In this document: piece by piece, positions 27,956-36,085 of the stretch
Layout of the letters: the number at the start of each line of letters is the position of its first letter
How positions within the stretch are numbered: the first letter of the stretch is position 1
Notes under the pieces: model-generated
The model's database searches: none
What the model saw: the letters and a program-made list of their open reading frames with translations, nothing else
Told to the model about the DNA's origin: nothing
Source: Halothiobacillaceae bacterium
GTDB lineage: Bacteria; Pseudomonadota; Gammaproteobacteria; Halothiobacillales; Halothiobacillaceae
Direction: 5' to 3'
DNA length: 42,495 nt
Assembly (NCBI GenBank): GCA_016938615.1
Contig: JAFGUH010000111.1
Coordinates: 1 to 42,495 of the forward strand
Program-made: the position numbers and the translations under genes

Positions 27956-29332
27956 ATGTCCGCATTCGACAACCCGTTTGACCCCGACCAGTCCCTGCAC
28001 CGCGGCTGCACCTGCGGCAAACACGCCAGCCAGTCGGACCACAACGCGGCCCTGGCCGCCAACCCGAACCCGACGGGCGAGGAGGCCGCCCTCGATCGCG
28101 CCGTCGAATCGTCCGTGATGCGCTCGCTGTTCCCGGAAGACGCGACCCGGCGCAACTTCATCAAGGCCGTGGGCGTGAGCACGGCGATGGCCGCGGTTTC
28201 CACCTTCTTCCCGATGGCCGCCGCCAAGGCCGTCGCCGCGGATCCGATCGGCCCGCTGGAGAAGAAGAAGCTCAAGATCGGCTTTATCCCGATCACCTGC
28301 GCCACGCCGATCATCATGGCCCACCCGATGGGCTTCTACGAGCGCGAAGGCCTGGACGTCGAGGTGGTCAAGACCGCCGGCTGGGCACTGATCCGCGACA
28401 ACGTCGCGAACGGCGAGCTCGACGCCTCGCACATGCTCTCGCCGATGCCGATCTCCGCCTCGATGGGTATCGGTGCGCGCCAGCAGGACACCTACGTCGC
28501 CACCATTCAGAACATCAATGGCCAGGCGATCACGATGCACAACAAGCACAAGGACAATCGCGATCCGAGCAACTGGAAGGGCATGACCTTCGGCATTCCC
28601 TACGACCACTCGATGCACAACCTGTTGCTGCGCTACTACCTCGCCGAGCATGGCGTCGACCCGGACAAGGACGTGAAGCTCAAGGTGATCGCCCCGCCGG
28701 AGATGGTCGCCAACCTCAAGGCCGGCAACATCGACGGCTTCCTCGGCCCCGAGCCGTTCAACCAGCGCGCGGTCTACGAGGGCGCCGGCTTCATCCACGT
28801 GCTCTCCAAAGACCTCTGGGACGGCCACCCCTGCTGTGCCTTCGGTGCGACCAAGAGCTTCGTCGAGGGGAATCCCAATACCTTCTCCGCGCTGTTCCGC
28901 GCCATCGCCAGCGCCACGGTCTACGCGCACAAGAAGGAGAACCGCCCGGAGATCATCGAGGCGATCGCCCCGGCCAACTACCTCAACCAGCCGAAGATCG
29001 TGCTCGACCAGGTGATGACCGGCCGCTACGCAGATGGACTGGGCAACATCATCGAGGAGCCGGAGCGTGCCGACTTCGACCCGTTCCCCTGGGAATCGAT
29101 GGGTGTGTGGATCCTCACGCAGATGAAGCGCTGGGGCTACATCGAAGAGGAGATCGACTACGCCGACATCGCCGAGGAGATCTTCCGCGCGACCGACGCG
29201 CGCCAGCGCCTGGCCGAGATGGGCCTGCCGGCACCCGAGATCAACAGCAAAAAGCACATGATCATGGGCAAGGAATTCGACCCGGCGCGCCCGCAGGAAT
29301 ACCTCGAATCGTTCGAGATCGGGAGGGCCTAA
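27956..29332 (+). CDS. ABC transporter substrate-binding protein, CmpA/NrtA family
   Basis: Periplasmic receptor of the nitrate/bicarbonate/cyanate-type ABC importers. The 458-residue product begins with an unusual hydrophilic stretch carrying CTCGKH (near residue 18-23). It then has a twin-arginine signal (TRRNFIKAVG, about 64-73) followed by a hydrophobic segment (about 74-93). The mature NMT1-like domain runs from KKLKIGFIPITCATPIIMAHP (about 103-123). Known members bind nitrate, bicarbonate or cyanate; the exact ligand cannot be told here. The nearby cyanase makes cyanate a possibility and sigma-54 control points to nitrogen. ATG 27956 lies 30 bp after the predicted transcription start. 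Confidence 0.9.
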   Translation: MSAFDNPFDPDQSLHRGCTCGKHASQSDHNAALAANPNPTGEEAALDRAVESSVMRSLFPEDATRRNFIKAVGVSTAMAAVSTFFPMAAAKAVAADPIGPLEKKKLKIGFIPITCATPIIMAHPMGFYEREGLDVEVVKTAGWALIRDNVANGELDASHMLSPMPISASMGIGARQQDTYVATIQNINGQAITMHNKHKDNRDPSNWKGMTFGIPYDHSMHNLLLRYYLAEHGVDPDKDVKLKVIAPPEMVANLKAGNIDGFLGPEPFNQRAVYEGAGFIHVLSKDLWDGHPCCAFGATKSFVEGNPNTFSALFRAIASATVYAHKKENRPEIIEAIAPANYLNQPKIVLDQVMTGRYADGLGNIIEEPERADFDPFPWESMGVWILTQMKRWGYIEEEIDYADIAEEIFRATDARQRLAEMGLPAPEINSKKHMIMGKEFDPARPQEYLESFEIGRA

Positions 29333-29335
29333 GTC

Positions 29336-30178
29336 ATGAGTCAATCACTGCGCTTACGGGGTGGCATCGTCTCGATTCTGATCCTGCTGGTCTTCCTCGG
29401 CGCCTGGTGGGGGGCAACCCTGCCCACCCAGGTCGATCTGGGTGACATGGATCCCGAGTACGCCGCGATGATGGGTCTGGATACCGTCAAGGAATCCGAC
29501 ATCCCCACCCCGGGGGATATCGGCTCGGCGATCTGGACGCATCTCTCCGACCCGTTCTACGTCGCCGGCTCCAACGACATGGGCATCGGCATCCAGCTGG
29601 CCCATTCGCTCTGGCGGGTGCTCGCCGGCTTCGCGCTCGCCGCGCTGGTCGCCGTGCCGCTGGGCTTTTTGATCGGCATGTCGCCGTTGATGCACAAGGC
29701 ACTCGACCCGTACATCCAGATCCTGAAACCCATCTCGCCGCTCGCCTGGATGCCGCTGGCCCTCTACATCATCCAGGACGCCTCGATCTCGTCGATCTTC
29801 GTGATCTTCATCTGCTCGATCTGGCCGATGATGGTGAACACCGCCTACGGGGTGGCCTCGGTCCGTGACGACTGGCTGGCCGTGGCCAAGACCCTCGAGG
29901 TCGGTCCGATCAAGAAGGCCTTCAAGGTGATCCTGCCGGCCGCCGCACCGACCATCCTCACCGGCATGCGCATCTCAATGGGCATCGCCTGGCTGGTCAT
30001 CGTCGCCGCGGAAATGCTCGTCGGCGGCACCGGTATCGGCTACTTCATCTGGAACGAGTGGAACAACCTCGATCTCGCCAACGTGATCTTCGCCATCCTC
30101 CTGATCGGCGTGGTCGGCATGATCCTCGACATGATCTTCGGCCTGCTTGGCAAGGCCGTCAGCTATAAGGAGGTCTGA
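29336..30178 (+). CDS. ABC transporter permease, NrtB/CmpB family
   Basis: A 280-residue inner-membrane permease of the BPD_transp_1 family with about six hydrophobic segments: residues 10-28, 89-113, 124-145, 151-170, 216-237, 252-272. The EAA loop ATPase contact is at about residues 181-200 (VAKTLEVGPIKKAFKVILPAAAP). It starts three bases after the stop of the binding-protein gene and ends two bases before the ATPase gene, so the three form one operon. Confidence 0.92.
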   Translation: MSQSLRLRGGIVSILILLVFLGAWWGATLPTQVDLGDMDPEYAAMMGLDTVKESDIPTPGDIGSAIWTHLSDPFYVAGSNDMGIGIQLAHSLWRVLAGFALAALVAVPLGFLIGMSPLMHKALDPYIQILKPISPLAWMPLALYIIQDASISSIFVIFICSIWPMMVNTAYGVASVRDDWLAVAKTLEVGPIKKAFKVILPAAAPTILTGMRISMGIAWLVIVAAEMLVGGTGIGYFIWNEWNNLDLANVIFAILLIGVVGMILDMIFGLLGKAVSYKEV

Positions 30179-30180
30179 AC

Positions 30181-31053
30181 ATGACTACCCCCGCATTCAT
30201 CCAGGTCGACGGCCTGGAGAAGACCTTCCCCGCGCCGATGGGCCAGGAACCGGTCACCGTGTTCCAGAACCTCGACTTCGAAATCGAAAAGGGCGAGTTC
30301 GTCTGCCTGATCGGCCACTCGGGCTGCGGCAAGTCGACCATCCTCAACATCCTCGCCGGGCTGGATGCCGCGACCGACGGCTACGTCTTCATGGAAAACC
30401 GGCAAGTCACCGGACCGGGTCTCGACCGCGGCGTGGTATTCCAGGGCCACGCCCTGATGCCCTGGCTGACGGTGCGCGAGAACGTCGCCTTCGCGGTGAA
30501 ATCCCGCTTCAAGCGCCACTCCAAGGATGAGGTGAACGCGCAGGTGGAGAAGTACGTCGACATGGTTGGGCTGACCCCGGCGATCGACAAGAAGCCGCAC
30601 CAGCTCTCCGGCGGGATGCGCCAGCGGGTCGGCATCGCCCGGGCGTTCGCCATCGAACCGAAGATGCTCCTGATGGACGAGCCCTTCGGTGCGCTCGACG
30701 CCCTGACCCGCGGCGTGATCCAGGACGAGCTGCTGGCGATCTGCCAGGCCACCAACCAGACCGTCTTCATGATCACCCACGACGTGGACGAGGCGATCTT
30801 GCTGGCCGACAAGATCCTGCTGATGACCAACGGGCCGTTCGCCGAGGTGGCCGAGTGCGCCTACAACCCGCTGACAAAGCCGCGCTCACGCCAGGAAATG
30901 CACCATGACGAGCACTACTACCCGTTCCGCAATCACCTGATGGATTTCCTGGTCAACGGGCCGAGCACGCCCTACGCGGACAAGCTGGAAGGTAACGAAC
31001 CGCCGCCGGTCGAGGCGCCAGCCGACAGGCCGCGCCGGGTGGTCAATGGCTGA
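30181..31053 (+). CDS. ABC transporter ATP-binding protein, NrtD/CmpD family
   Basis: A 290-residue ATPase with Walker A GHSGCGKST (about 45-53), Q-loop GVVFQGHALMPWL, signature LSGGMRQR (about 142-149), Walker B MLLMDEPFGALD and switch His in MITHDVDEA. The C-terminal extension (about 230-290) is typical of NrtD/CmpD, and there is no fused receptor domain of the NrtC kind. It is last in the operon, followed by a 17-bp tandem repeat and a terminator. Confidence 0.93.
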   Translation: MTTPAFIQVDGLEKTFPAPMGQEPVTVFQNLDFEIEKGEFVCLIGHSGCGKSTILNILAGLDAATDGYVFMENRQVTGPGLDRGVVFQGHALMPWLTVRENVAFAVKSRFKRHSKDEVNAQVEKYVDMVGLTPAIDKKPHQLSGGMRQRVGIARAFAIEPKMLLMDEPFGALDALTRGVIQDELLAICQATNQTVFMITHDVDEAILLADKILLMTNGPFAEVAECAYNPLTKPRSRQEMHHDEHYYPFRNHLMDFLVNGPSTPYADKLEGNEPPPVEAPADRPRRVVNG

Positions 31054-31066
31054 TCCGCCACCCCAT

Positions 31067-31100
31067 CCCACATGACAATCCGGCCCACATGACAATCCGG
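31067..31100 (+). repeat. Perfect tandem duplication of 17 bp
   Basis: CCCACATGACAATCCGG occurs twice in direct succession (31067-31083 and 31084-31100). The second copy supplies the left arm of the terminator that follows, so the first copy is a spare left arm. Confidence 0.9.
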
Positions 31101-31120
31101 CCCAGGTGGCCGGATTTTTT
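31094..31120 (+). terminator. Intrinsic terminator of the NrtABD-like operon
   Basis: Perfect 9-bp stem AATCCGGCC / GGCCGGATT with loop CAGGT, followed by TTTT. Confidence 0.9.
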
Positions 31121-31152
31121 GTGCAGCCCGCCCTATCCTTCTCGAACCTGGC

Positions 31153-31653
31153 TCAAACCTGGCGGGCAACGGTCTCAGCGATCTGCTGGTCCTCGAGGCG
31201 GTAGACCATCAGTGACACCTGCTGAAGCCTTCGGGGCCGGTAGGCGGCGATCTCTTCGAGAATCAGGCGGCAGCCGGTGGCCAGGTCGAAACCGGCACCC
31301 CCGCAACCGAGCGGCGGAATCACCAAAGCGGCGCAACCGAGTTCGTCGGCCTTCTCCACGGTGTTGCGAACGGCGTCGCGGATACTATGCTCAGAAGCAC
31401 GTCCGTCGCCGTAACGGGGCATGGCGGCCGCGTGGATCACCCAGCGGGCCGGGAGATCGAACGCCGGCGTCACGGCGGCGCCTCCCAGGTCAACCGGCTC
31501 CTGTGCCATGGCGGCCGCGTCGATCGGACCGCGCGACGCCTCGCGAAGCGAACCGGCGACCCCGCTGCCCATCGCGAGCGTGGTGCCGGCGGCGTCGACC
31601 AGGCAATCGGCGGACTGCGCGGCGATATCGCCCTGTATGATCGCGAACTCCAT
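31153..31653 (-). CDS. Macro-domain protein
   Basis: Macro domains bind or hydrolyse ADP-ribose and its derivatives. The 166-residue product is a single macro fold: GDIAAQSADCLVDAAGTTLAMGSGVAGSLREASR (about residues 8-41) gives the conserved adenine and distal-ribose loops, although the usual DAIVNAAN is LVDAAGT here. The second loop PPLGCGGAGFDLATG (about 113-127) binds the phosphates. The missing Asn of the NAAN motif may lower de-ADP-ribosylation activity. It is divergent from the M16 peptidase genes and convergent with the ABC operon. No toxin partner is adjacent. Confidence 0.86.
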   Translation of the reverse strand: MEFAIIQGDIAAQSADCLVDAAGTTLAMGSGVAGSLREASRGPIDAAAMAQEPVDLGGAAVTPAFDLPARWVIHAAAMPRYGDGRASEHSIRDAVRNTVEKADELGCAALVIPPLGCGGAGFDLATGCRLILEEIAAYRPRRLQQVSLMVYRLEDQQIAETVARQV

Positions 31654-31814
31654 GATCGCCTCCGGGTTTGGACGACTCCGAGTTTGTCCCCGAGTCTGGA
31701 CCCCGGAGGCGGGGAAGTGAAACCCCGGCGAGTGCGGGCGGTCTCACCGTGCCGTGCCATCGAGCCTGCCGCGTATCCGCGGCGTTCCTCAATCCACATC
31801 GGGACACCAAACGC

Positions 31815-33218
31815 ATGCATCGAGCACGCCCCCTGACACGCCTCACCACCCTGCTCTCCCTGCTGACCACGTTGTGCCTGCCCGCGATCGCCACCGCGGC
31901 CATGAACGTGCACGAAGCGACGCTCGACAACGGCCTGAAGGTGCTGGTGCTGCCGGATGATCGAGCACCGGTCGTCACCCACCAGATCTGGTACAAGGTA
32001 GGCTCGGCCGACGAGCCGGGGGGCATCACGGGCATCGCCCACATGTTCGAGCACATGATGTTCAAGGGCACCGATGCGCTCGGCCCCGGCGAATTCTCGG
32101 AGATCATCGCGCGCCTCGGTGGCGAGGAGAACGCCTTCACCGGGCGTGACTTCACCGCCTATTACCAGACGCTCACCGTCGAACATCTCGAAACCGTGAT
32201 GCGCTGGGAGGCCGACCGGATGGCGAACCTCGCACTCGATGCCGAGGAGTTCAGAAAGGAGAAGGCGGTGGTCAAGGAGGAATGGCGCTCCCGCGTTCGC
32301 GACGACCCCAACGCCCGACTCAATCAGCTGCTCTACGCGACGGCCTTTGCCAGCAGTGGCTACCACCATCCCGTAATCGGCTGGAAGACCGACATCGACG
32401 CCTACACCATCGCGGACCTCAAGCGCTGGTACGCCGAGCATTACGCCCCGAACAACGCCACGTTGGTCGTGGTCGGGGACGTCGATCCGCAGAACGTGTT
32501 CGACCTGGCGCGTCGATACTACGGCTCGGTCGAGCGCCGCGATCTGCCGACGGCCAAGCCCCGCGAAGAGAAGCCGCAACACGGAATCAAGCGGGCCCAC
32601 CTGTCGATCCCGTCGAAACTGCCGCGCCTCTCGATGGGCTACAAGGCCCCCTCCCTGGCCACCGCCGACGAGGAGCGAACCGCCTACGCGCTCGCGGTGG
32701 CCGCCGGCATCCTCGCCGGCGATTCCGGCGCCCGGCTGAACAACGACCTGGTTCGGGCCGGCAAGCTCTCCAGCGCATCGGCCGGCTACAACCTCAACGC
32801 ACGCGAGACCACCCTGTTCACCCTCGATGCCACCCCGCGAGAGGGCCAATCGCTCGACGAGACCGAGGACCTGTTGCAAAAGCAGATCGAACGATTGAAG
32901 AACGAGCCCGTCAAGCCCGAGGAACTCGACCGCATCAAGGCCCAGGTGGTCGCCTCGGACGTCTACGAGCGCGACTCGCTGTTCTACCAGGGGATGACGC
33001 TGGGCATGTACGAAACCGTCGGTCTCGACTACCGGCTGGCCGATCGCTTCGTCGAAGGCATCCGTGCCGTAACGGCCTCGGACGTTCAGGCCGTGGCCAA
33101 CCGTTACTTCCGGGACGACGGACTCACCGTGGCGACCCTCGACCCCGCCGCGGAAGAAAAGCCCTCTCTCGCCGATTCGACCCGCAAAGCACCCACCGGA
33201 GGTACCGAGCGTGATTGA
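31815..33218 (+). CDS. M16-family zinc metallopeptidase (catalytic subunit)
   Basis: A secreted pitrilysin/processing-peptidase-type protease. The 467-residue precursor has a signal peptide (about residues 1-28), the inverted zinc motif HMFEH in GIAHMFEHMMFKGT (about 73-86) and the distal Glu region EFRKEKAVVKEEWRSRV (about 136-152). The M16_C domain (about 190-375) follows. ATG 31815 is chosen because the signal peptide starts there. It overlaps the next gene by eight bases. Such pairs work as heterodimers in which one subunit has the zinc site. Confidence 0.92.
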   Translation: MHRARPLTRLTTLLSLLTTLCLPAIATAAMNVHEATLDNGLKVLVLPDDRAPVVTHQIWYKVGSADEPGGITGIAHMFEHMMFKGTDALGPGEFSEIIARLGGEENAFTGRDFTAYYQTLTVEHLETVMRWEADRMANLALDAEEFRKEKAVVKEEWRSRVRDDPNARLNQLLYATAFASSGYHHPVIGWKTDIDAYTIADLKRWYAEHYAPNNATLVVVGDVDPQNVFDLARRYYGSVERRDLPTAKPREEKPQHGIKRAHLSIPSKLPRLSMGYKAPSLATADEERTAYALAVAAGILAGDSGARLNNDLVRAGKLSSASAGYNLNARETTLFTLDATPREGQSLDETEDLLQKQIERLKNEPVKPEELDRIKAQVVASDVYERDSLFYQGMTLGMYETVGLDYRLADRFVEGIRAVTASDVQAVANRYFRDDGLTVATLDPAAEEKPSLADSTRKAPTGGTERD

Positions 33219-34593
33219 CGCGCGACGCCAGACCCGGCGACTGATCCCGGTCGCTCTTCTCACCCTGTTGAGTACCCTGACCACACTGGCCGCGCACGCC
33301 GAGAGCGTCCTGCCGGTCGAGACCTGGCAGACCGACAACGGCGCCAAGGTCCTCTTCTACGCCACCGATAGCCTCCCGATCGTCGATGCGCAACTCATCT
33401 TCGACGCGGGCAGTGCCCGCGACCCCAAGGAGGGGGCCGGCACGGCAAGCCTGACCGCAAGCCTGCTCGAGGAAGGCACCACCGAACGCGATGCCAAGGC
33501 GATCGCCGACGGGTTCGCACGGGTCGGCGCCGAGTTCTCCGCCAGCGCGAACCTGGAGTCGACCGCCATCCACCTGCGCAGCCTGACCGAATCCGACTGG
33601 CTCTGGCCGGCGGTGGACCTGATGGCCGAGGTCGTGGCCCGCCCGGCCTTTACCACCAACGACGTGAATCGCGAGCGCGAGCGACAGTTGCGGTCGATCG
33701 AGGCCCGTGGGCAGTCCGCCCAGGCAGTGGCCAATGATGCACTGCGTCGCGCGGCCTTCGGCGATCACCCCTACGGCCACCCCACCGACGGCAGCACCGA
33801 GAGCGTCGAGCGCATCCAGCGCGCCGACGTCCAGGCATTCCACCAACGCTATTACGTCGCGAACAACGCCATCGTCATCATCGTGGGCGATCTGGATCAC
33901 GATCAGGCCGAGCGGCTTGCAAACCGTCTCACCGCCGCACTGCCCGCCGGCGAGTCACCCCCCGAGCTGCCAGCGGTGCCACCACTGGAGAAATCGCGAA
34001 CCGTCCACGTCGATTTCCCTTCCGAGCAGTCGACCGTGCTGGTCGCCTTCGACGGCATTCCGCGCCGTCACGAGGCCTACATGCCGCTTTACGTGGGCAA
34101 TCACATCCTTGGCGGCAGCGGGTTTGCCTCGCGGTTGATCGGCGAGCTCCGCGAAAAGCGGGGCCTTGCCTATAGCACCTACAGCTACCTGATGGCCCTG
34201 CGTGCGGGCGGGCGCTTCGTGATGGGGATTCAGACCCGCAGCGACCAGGTCGACCATGCCTTGGACCTGATGCTCGAGGAGTTGGACGTTTTCGTCGCGA
34301 ACGGCCCGACGAGCGCTGAACTCGACGACAGCAAATCGAACCTGGTCGGGGGGTTCCCGATGCGATTGAACAGTAACCGCAAGATCGCGGAGCAACTCGG
34401 ATCACTTGCCTTCCTCGGCCTGCCGCTGGATTACTTCGATCACTACACCGACCGGGTGCGAGCGGTCGATGCCAAACAGATCCAGTCGGCTTTCGATCGC
34501 CACGTTCACAGGGGTCATCACATCGAGGTGATTGTCGGACCCGACAAGCGCGACGACCGGGCGGCTGCGCCGAGTGATTCCGCCCCAAACTGA
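33211..34593 (+). CDS. M16-family peptidase-like protein lacking the zinc motif
   Basis: A 460-residue precursor with a signal peptide (about 1-30) and both M16 half domains. The position that holds HXXEH in its partner reads GTASLTASLLEEG here, so it cannot bind zinc. It keeps the R/Y substrate-binding segment ELREKRGLAYSTYSYLM (about 312-328). This is the non-catalytic partner. GTG 33211 lies inside the end of the preceding gene, indicating coupled translation. Confidence 0.92.
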   Translation: MIDARRQTRRLIPVALLTLLSTLTTLAAHAESVLPVETWQTDNGAKVLFYATDSLPIVDAQLIFDAGSARDPKEGAGTASLTASLLEEGTTERDAKAIADGFARVGAEFSASANLESTAIHLRSLTESDWLWPAVDLMAEVVARPAFTTNDVNRERERQLRSIEARGQSAQAVANDALRRAAFGDHPYGHPTDGSTESVERIQRADVQAFHQRYYVANNAIVIIVGDLDHDQAERLANRLTAALPAGESPPELPAVPPLEKSRTVHVDFPSEQSTVLVAFDGIPRRHEAYMPLYVGNHILGGSGFASRLIGELREKRGLAYSTYSYLMALRAGGRFVMGIQTRSDQVDHALDLMLEELDVFVANGPTSAELDDSKSNLVGGFPMRLNSNRKIAEQLGSLAFLGLPLDYFDHYTDRVRAVDAKQIQSAFDRHVHRGHHIEVIVGPDKRDDRAAAPSDSAPN

Positions 34594-34683
34594 GGGAACT
34601 TGGGCAATCGTCGTCGATCCTATTCCCAGAATGACGCGTAAGCGGGCTTGGCCCGCCGATCAATCCATACCGGAGACAGCCTC

Positions 34684-35007
34684 ATGTCAGTACGCATTCC
34701 GACACTGTTGGCGGCCCTGATCCTCCCTGCCACGGCCGCGGTGGGTGGTGAGCTGCACCAGGACGCGGCCATCGGCGGAGCCATCGGCGGTGCGCTGGGC
34801 GGCGTGGTAGGTGCCGAGGTCGGCGGCCGCGAGGGCGCGATCGTGGGCTCGGGCATCGGCGCGGCCGTCGGCACGGGTGTGACCACGCGCGATTACGACG
34901 ACCACGACGAGTACCGCTACCGCGATCGGCATCGCCACGAGATTCATTACGACTCGCACCCGAGCCGATTCTGTCCGCCAGGACAGGCAAAGAAGGGTCG
35001 CTGCTGA
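34684..35007 (+). CDS. Glycine-zipper exported protein
   Basis: A 107-residue protein with a signal peptide (about 1-22), a glycine-zipper segment with repeated GGAIGGALGGVVGAEVGG and GSGIGAAVG patterns (about 30-66), and a polar tail rich in Asp, Arg and His (about 70-95) ending in a Cys. Glycine-zipper proteins (SlyB/YMGG type) associate with the outer membrane and are often stress-induced. GGAGA lies about eight bases before ATG 34684. The function is unknown. Confidence 0.8.
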   Translation: MSVRIPTLLAALILPATAAVGGELHQDAAIGGAIGGALGGVVGAEVGGREGAIVGSGIGAAVGTGVTTRDYDDHDEYRYRDRHRHEIHYDSHPSRFCPPGQAKKGRC

Positions 35008-35067
35008 CCTCAGCCGCTCGTGTCGGCACGCGGCCGAGGCGAGCGAAAAACCGCCTATCTCCGCTAG

Positions 35068-35389
35068 GGGAACTCTGCACGAATCGATAGTGTCTGAAGC
35101 GGGACCGCCAAGGGTCCAGGTGCAAGGCGCGGCGCGCGGTGAATGGCCGTCGCCATTCGCACACGCGGCAACGCCGCAAATGGGCCCTTTAAGATGGGCC
35201 CTTTCAGATGGGCCCTTGCAGATAGCCCCTGGGCGGCCCGCCCGGACGGGGCCCGCGGATTTGCCCGCACTCGTCGTTACCGACCCTCGACGGGCCCAAG
35301 TTATCGCCTTGGGCCCGCCTTCGGTCCGGCGCCAGAAAAGCGAACAAACCCGCGAGCCAGAGGCATCATCGATTCGTGCAGAGGTTCCC
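35068..35389 (+). mobile_element. Complete copy of the dispersed inverted-repeat element (about 320 bp)
   Basis: The left end GGGAACTCTGCACGAATCGA and the right end (GGAACCTCTGCACGAATCGA on the other strand) are inverted repeats. The interior matches the 20.2-kb copy (GCAAGGCGC; ATGGCCGTCGCCAT; CAACGCCGCAAATGGGC; GGCGGCCCGCC). It holds an extra triplication of ATGGGCCCTT (35180, 35194 and 35208, 14-base period). Flanks are CTAG before and CCAG after, possibly a decayed 4-bp duplication. It ends eight bases before the stop of the convergent gene. Confidence 0.85.
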
Positions 35390-35396
35390 CAGCAGG

Positions 35397-35927
35397 TCAC
35401 GCCGATTTGTTGACTCTCGCGGAGTACTCCTTGAGGAGATCGCAGGCACGATGCCCCTCATCCTCGTCGTGGGCGTGGACGACGACTATCCACTCGCCGC
35501 GTGTTGACGCATTGCGGTTCTCCGCGTCCACGCGCTCATGATCCAGGCGAACGAACACCAAACTGGCCACGACCAGGCCGATCAGGCCGCCAATCACAGC
35601 GAAGGCCGCGTACAGCCAACCCGGACTAGCCTGCATAAAATCAAGTCCGACCCCCATCAGGATGGCGGCGAGAATCAGACCGACGACGGCACCAATCACG
35701 CCAAGACCGGCATGGGAGCCAAGAATGGTCCGGTAAATCTCGGACGATTCCGGCTCCAGCTTTTCCGTGCGCTGGGGATCATTCGGGTCGATCACGTAAA
35801 TCTGATCATTCGACAGGCCGGCCTTGTCAGCCAACGCAGTCGCCGCCTCCCGGGCGCGGCGCTCCTCGTGGAACACGGCATCGACCACGTGCGGGAAACG
35901 TTCGGAAGTGAGTGCTGAGCGATCCAT
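35397..35927 (-). CDS. Membrane protein with N-terminal stress-protein-like domain (paralogue 1)
   Basis: A 176-residue protein. A soluble N-terminal part (about 1-70; VVDAVFHEERRAREAATALADKAGLSNDQIYVIDP) resembles the YflT/DUF1269-type pattern in which an alpha/beta domain precedes a glycine-rich membrane hairpin. Two hydrophobic segments with Gly-x-x-x-Gly spacing lie at about 73-96 and 101-125, and a C-terminal alpha/beta part (about 140-176, EWIVVVHAHDEDEGHRACDLL) ends the protein. It is closely related to the product at 36573-37103 and of the same length. Role unknown. Confidence 0.75.
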   Translation of the reverse strand: MDRSALTSERFPHVVDAVFHEERRAREAATALADKAGLSNDQIYVIDPNDPQRTEKLEPESSEIYRTILGSHAGLGVIGAVVGLILAAILMGVGLDFMQASPGWLYAAFAVIGGLIGLVVASLVFVRLDHERVDAENRNASTRGEWIVVVHAHDEDEGHRACDLLKEYSARVNKSA

Positions 35928-36085
35928 AACATACCCTCCTCTGTGGCCATCCCGTCGGTGATCGAGTAAAACTCCTCACCTAAACAACAGGATGGCTACC
36001 AAGGAGAATAGTTCACCCCAGGGGAATCTGGCAGGGAGAGCACGTCCGGTCGGTCAATGACGCTTCGACCACCGGTCCCCCGCGA

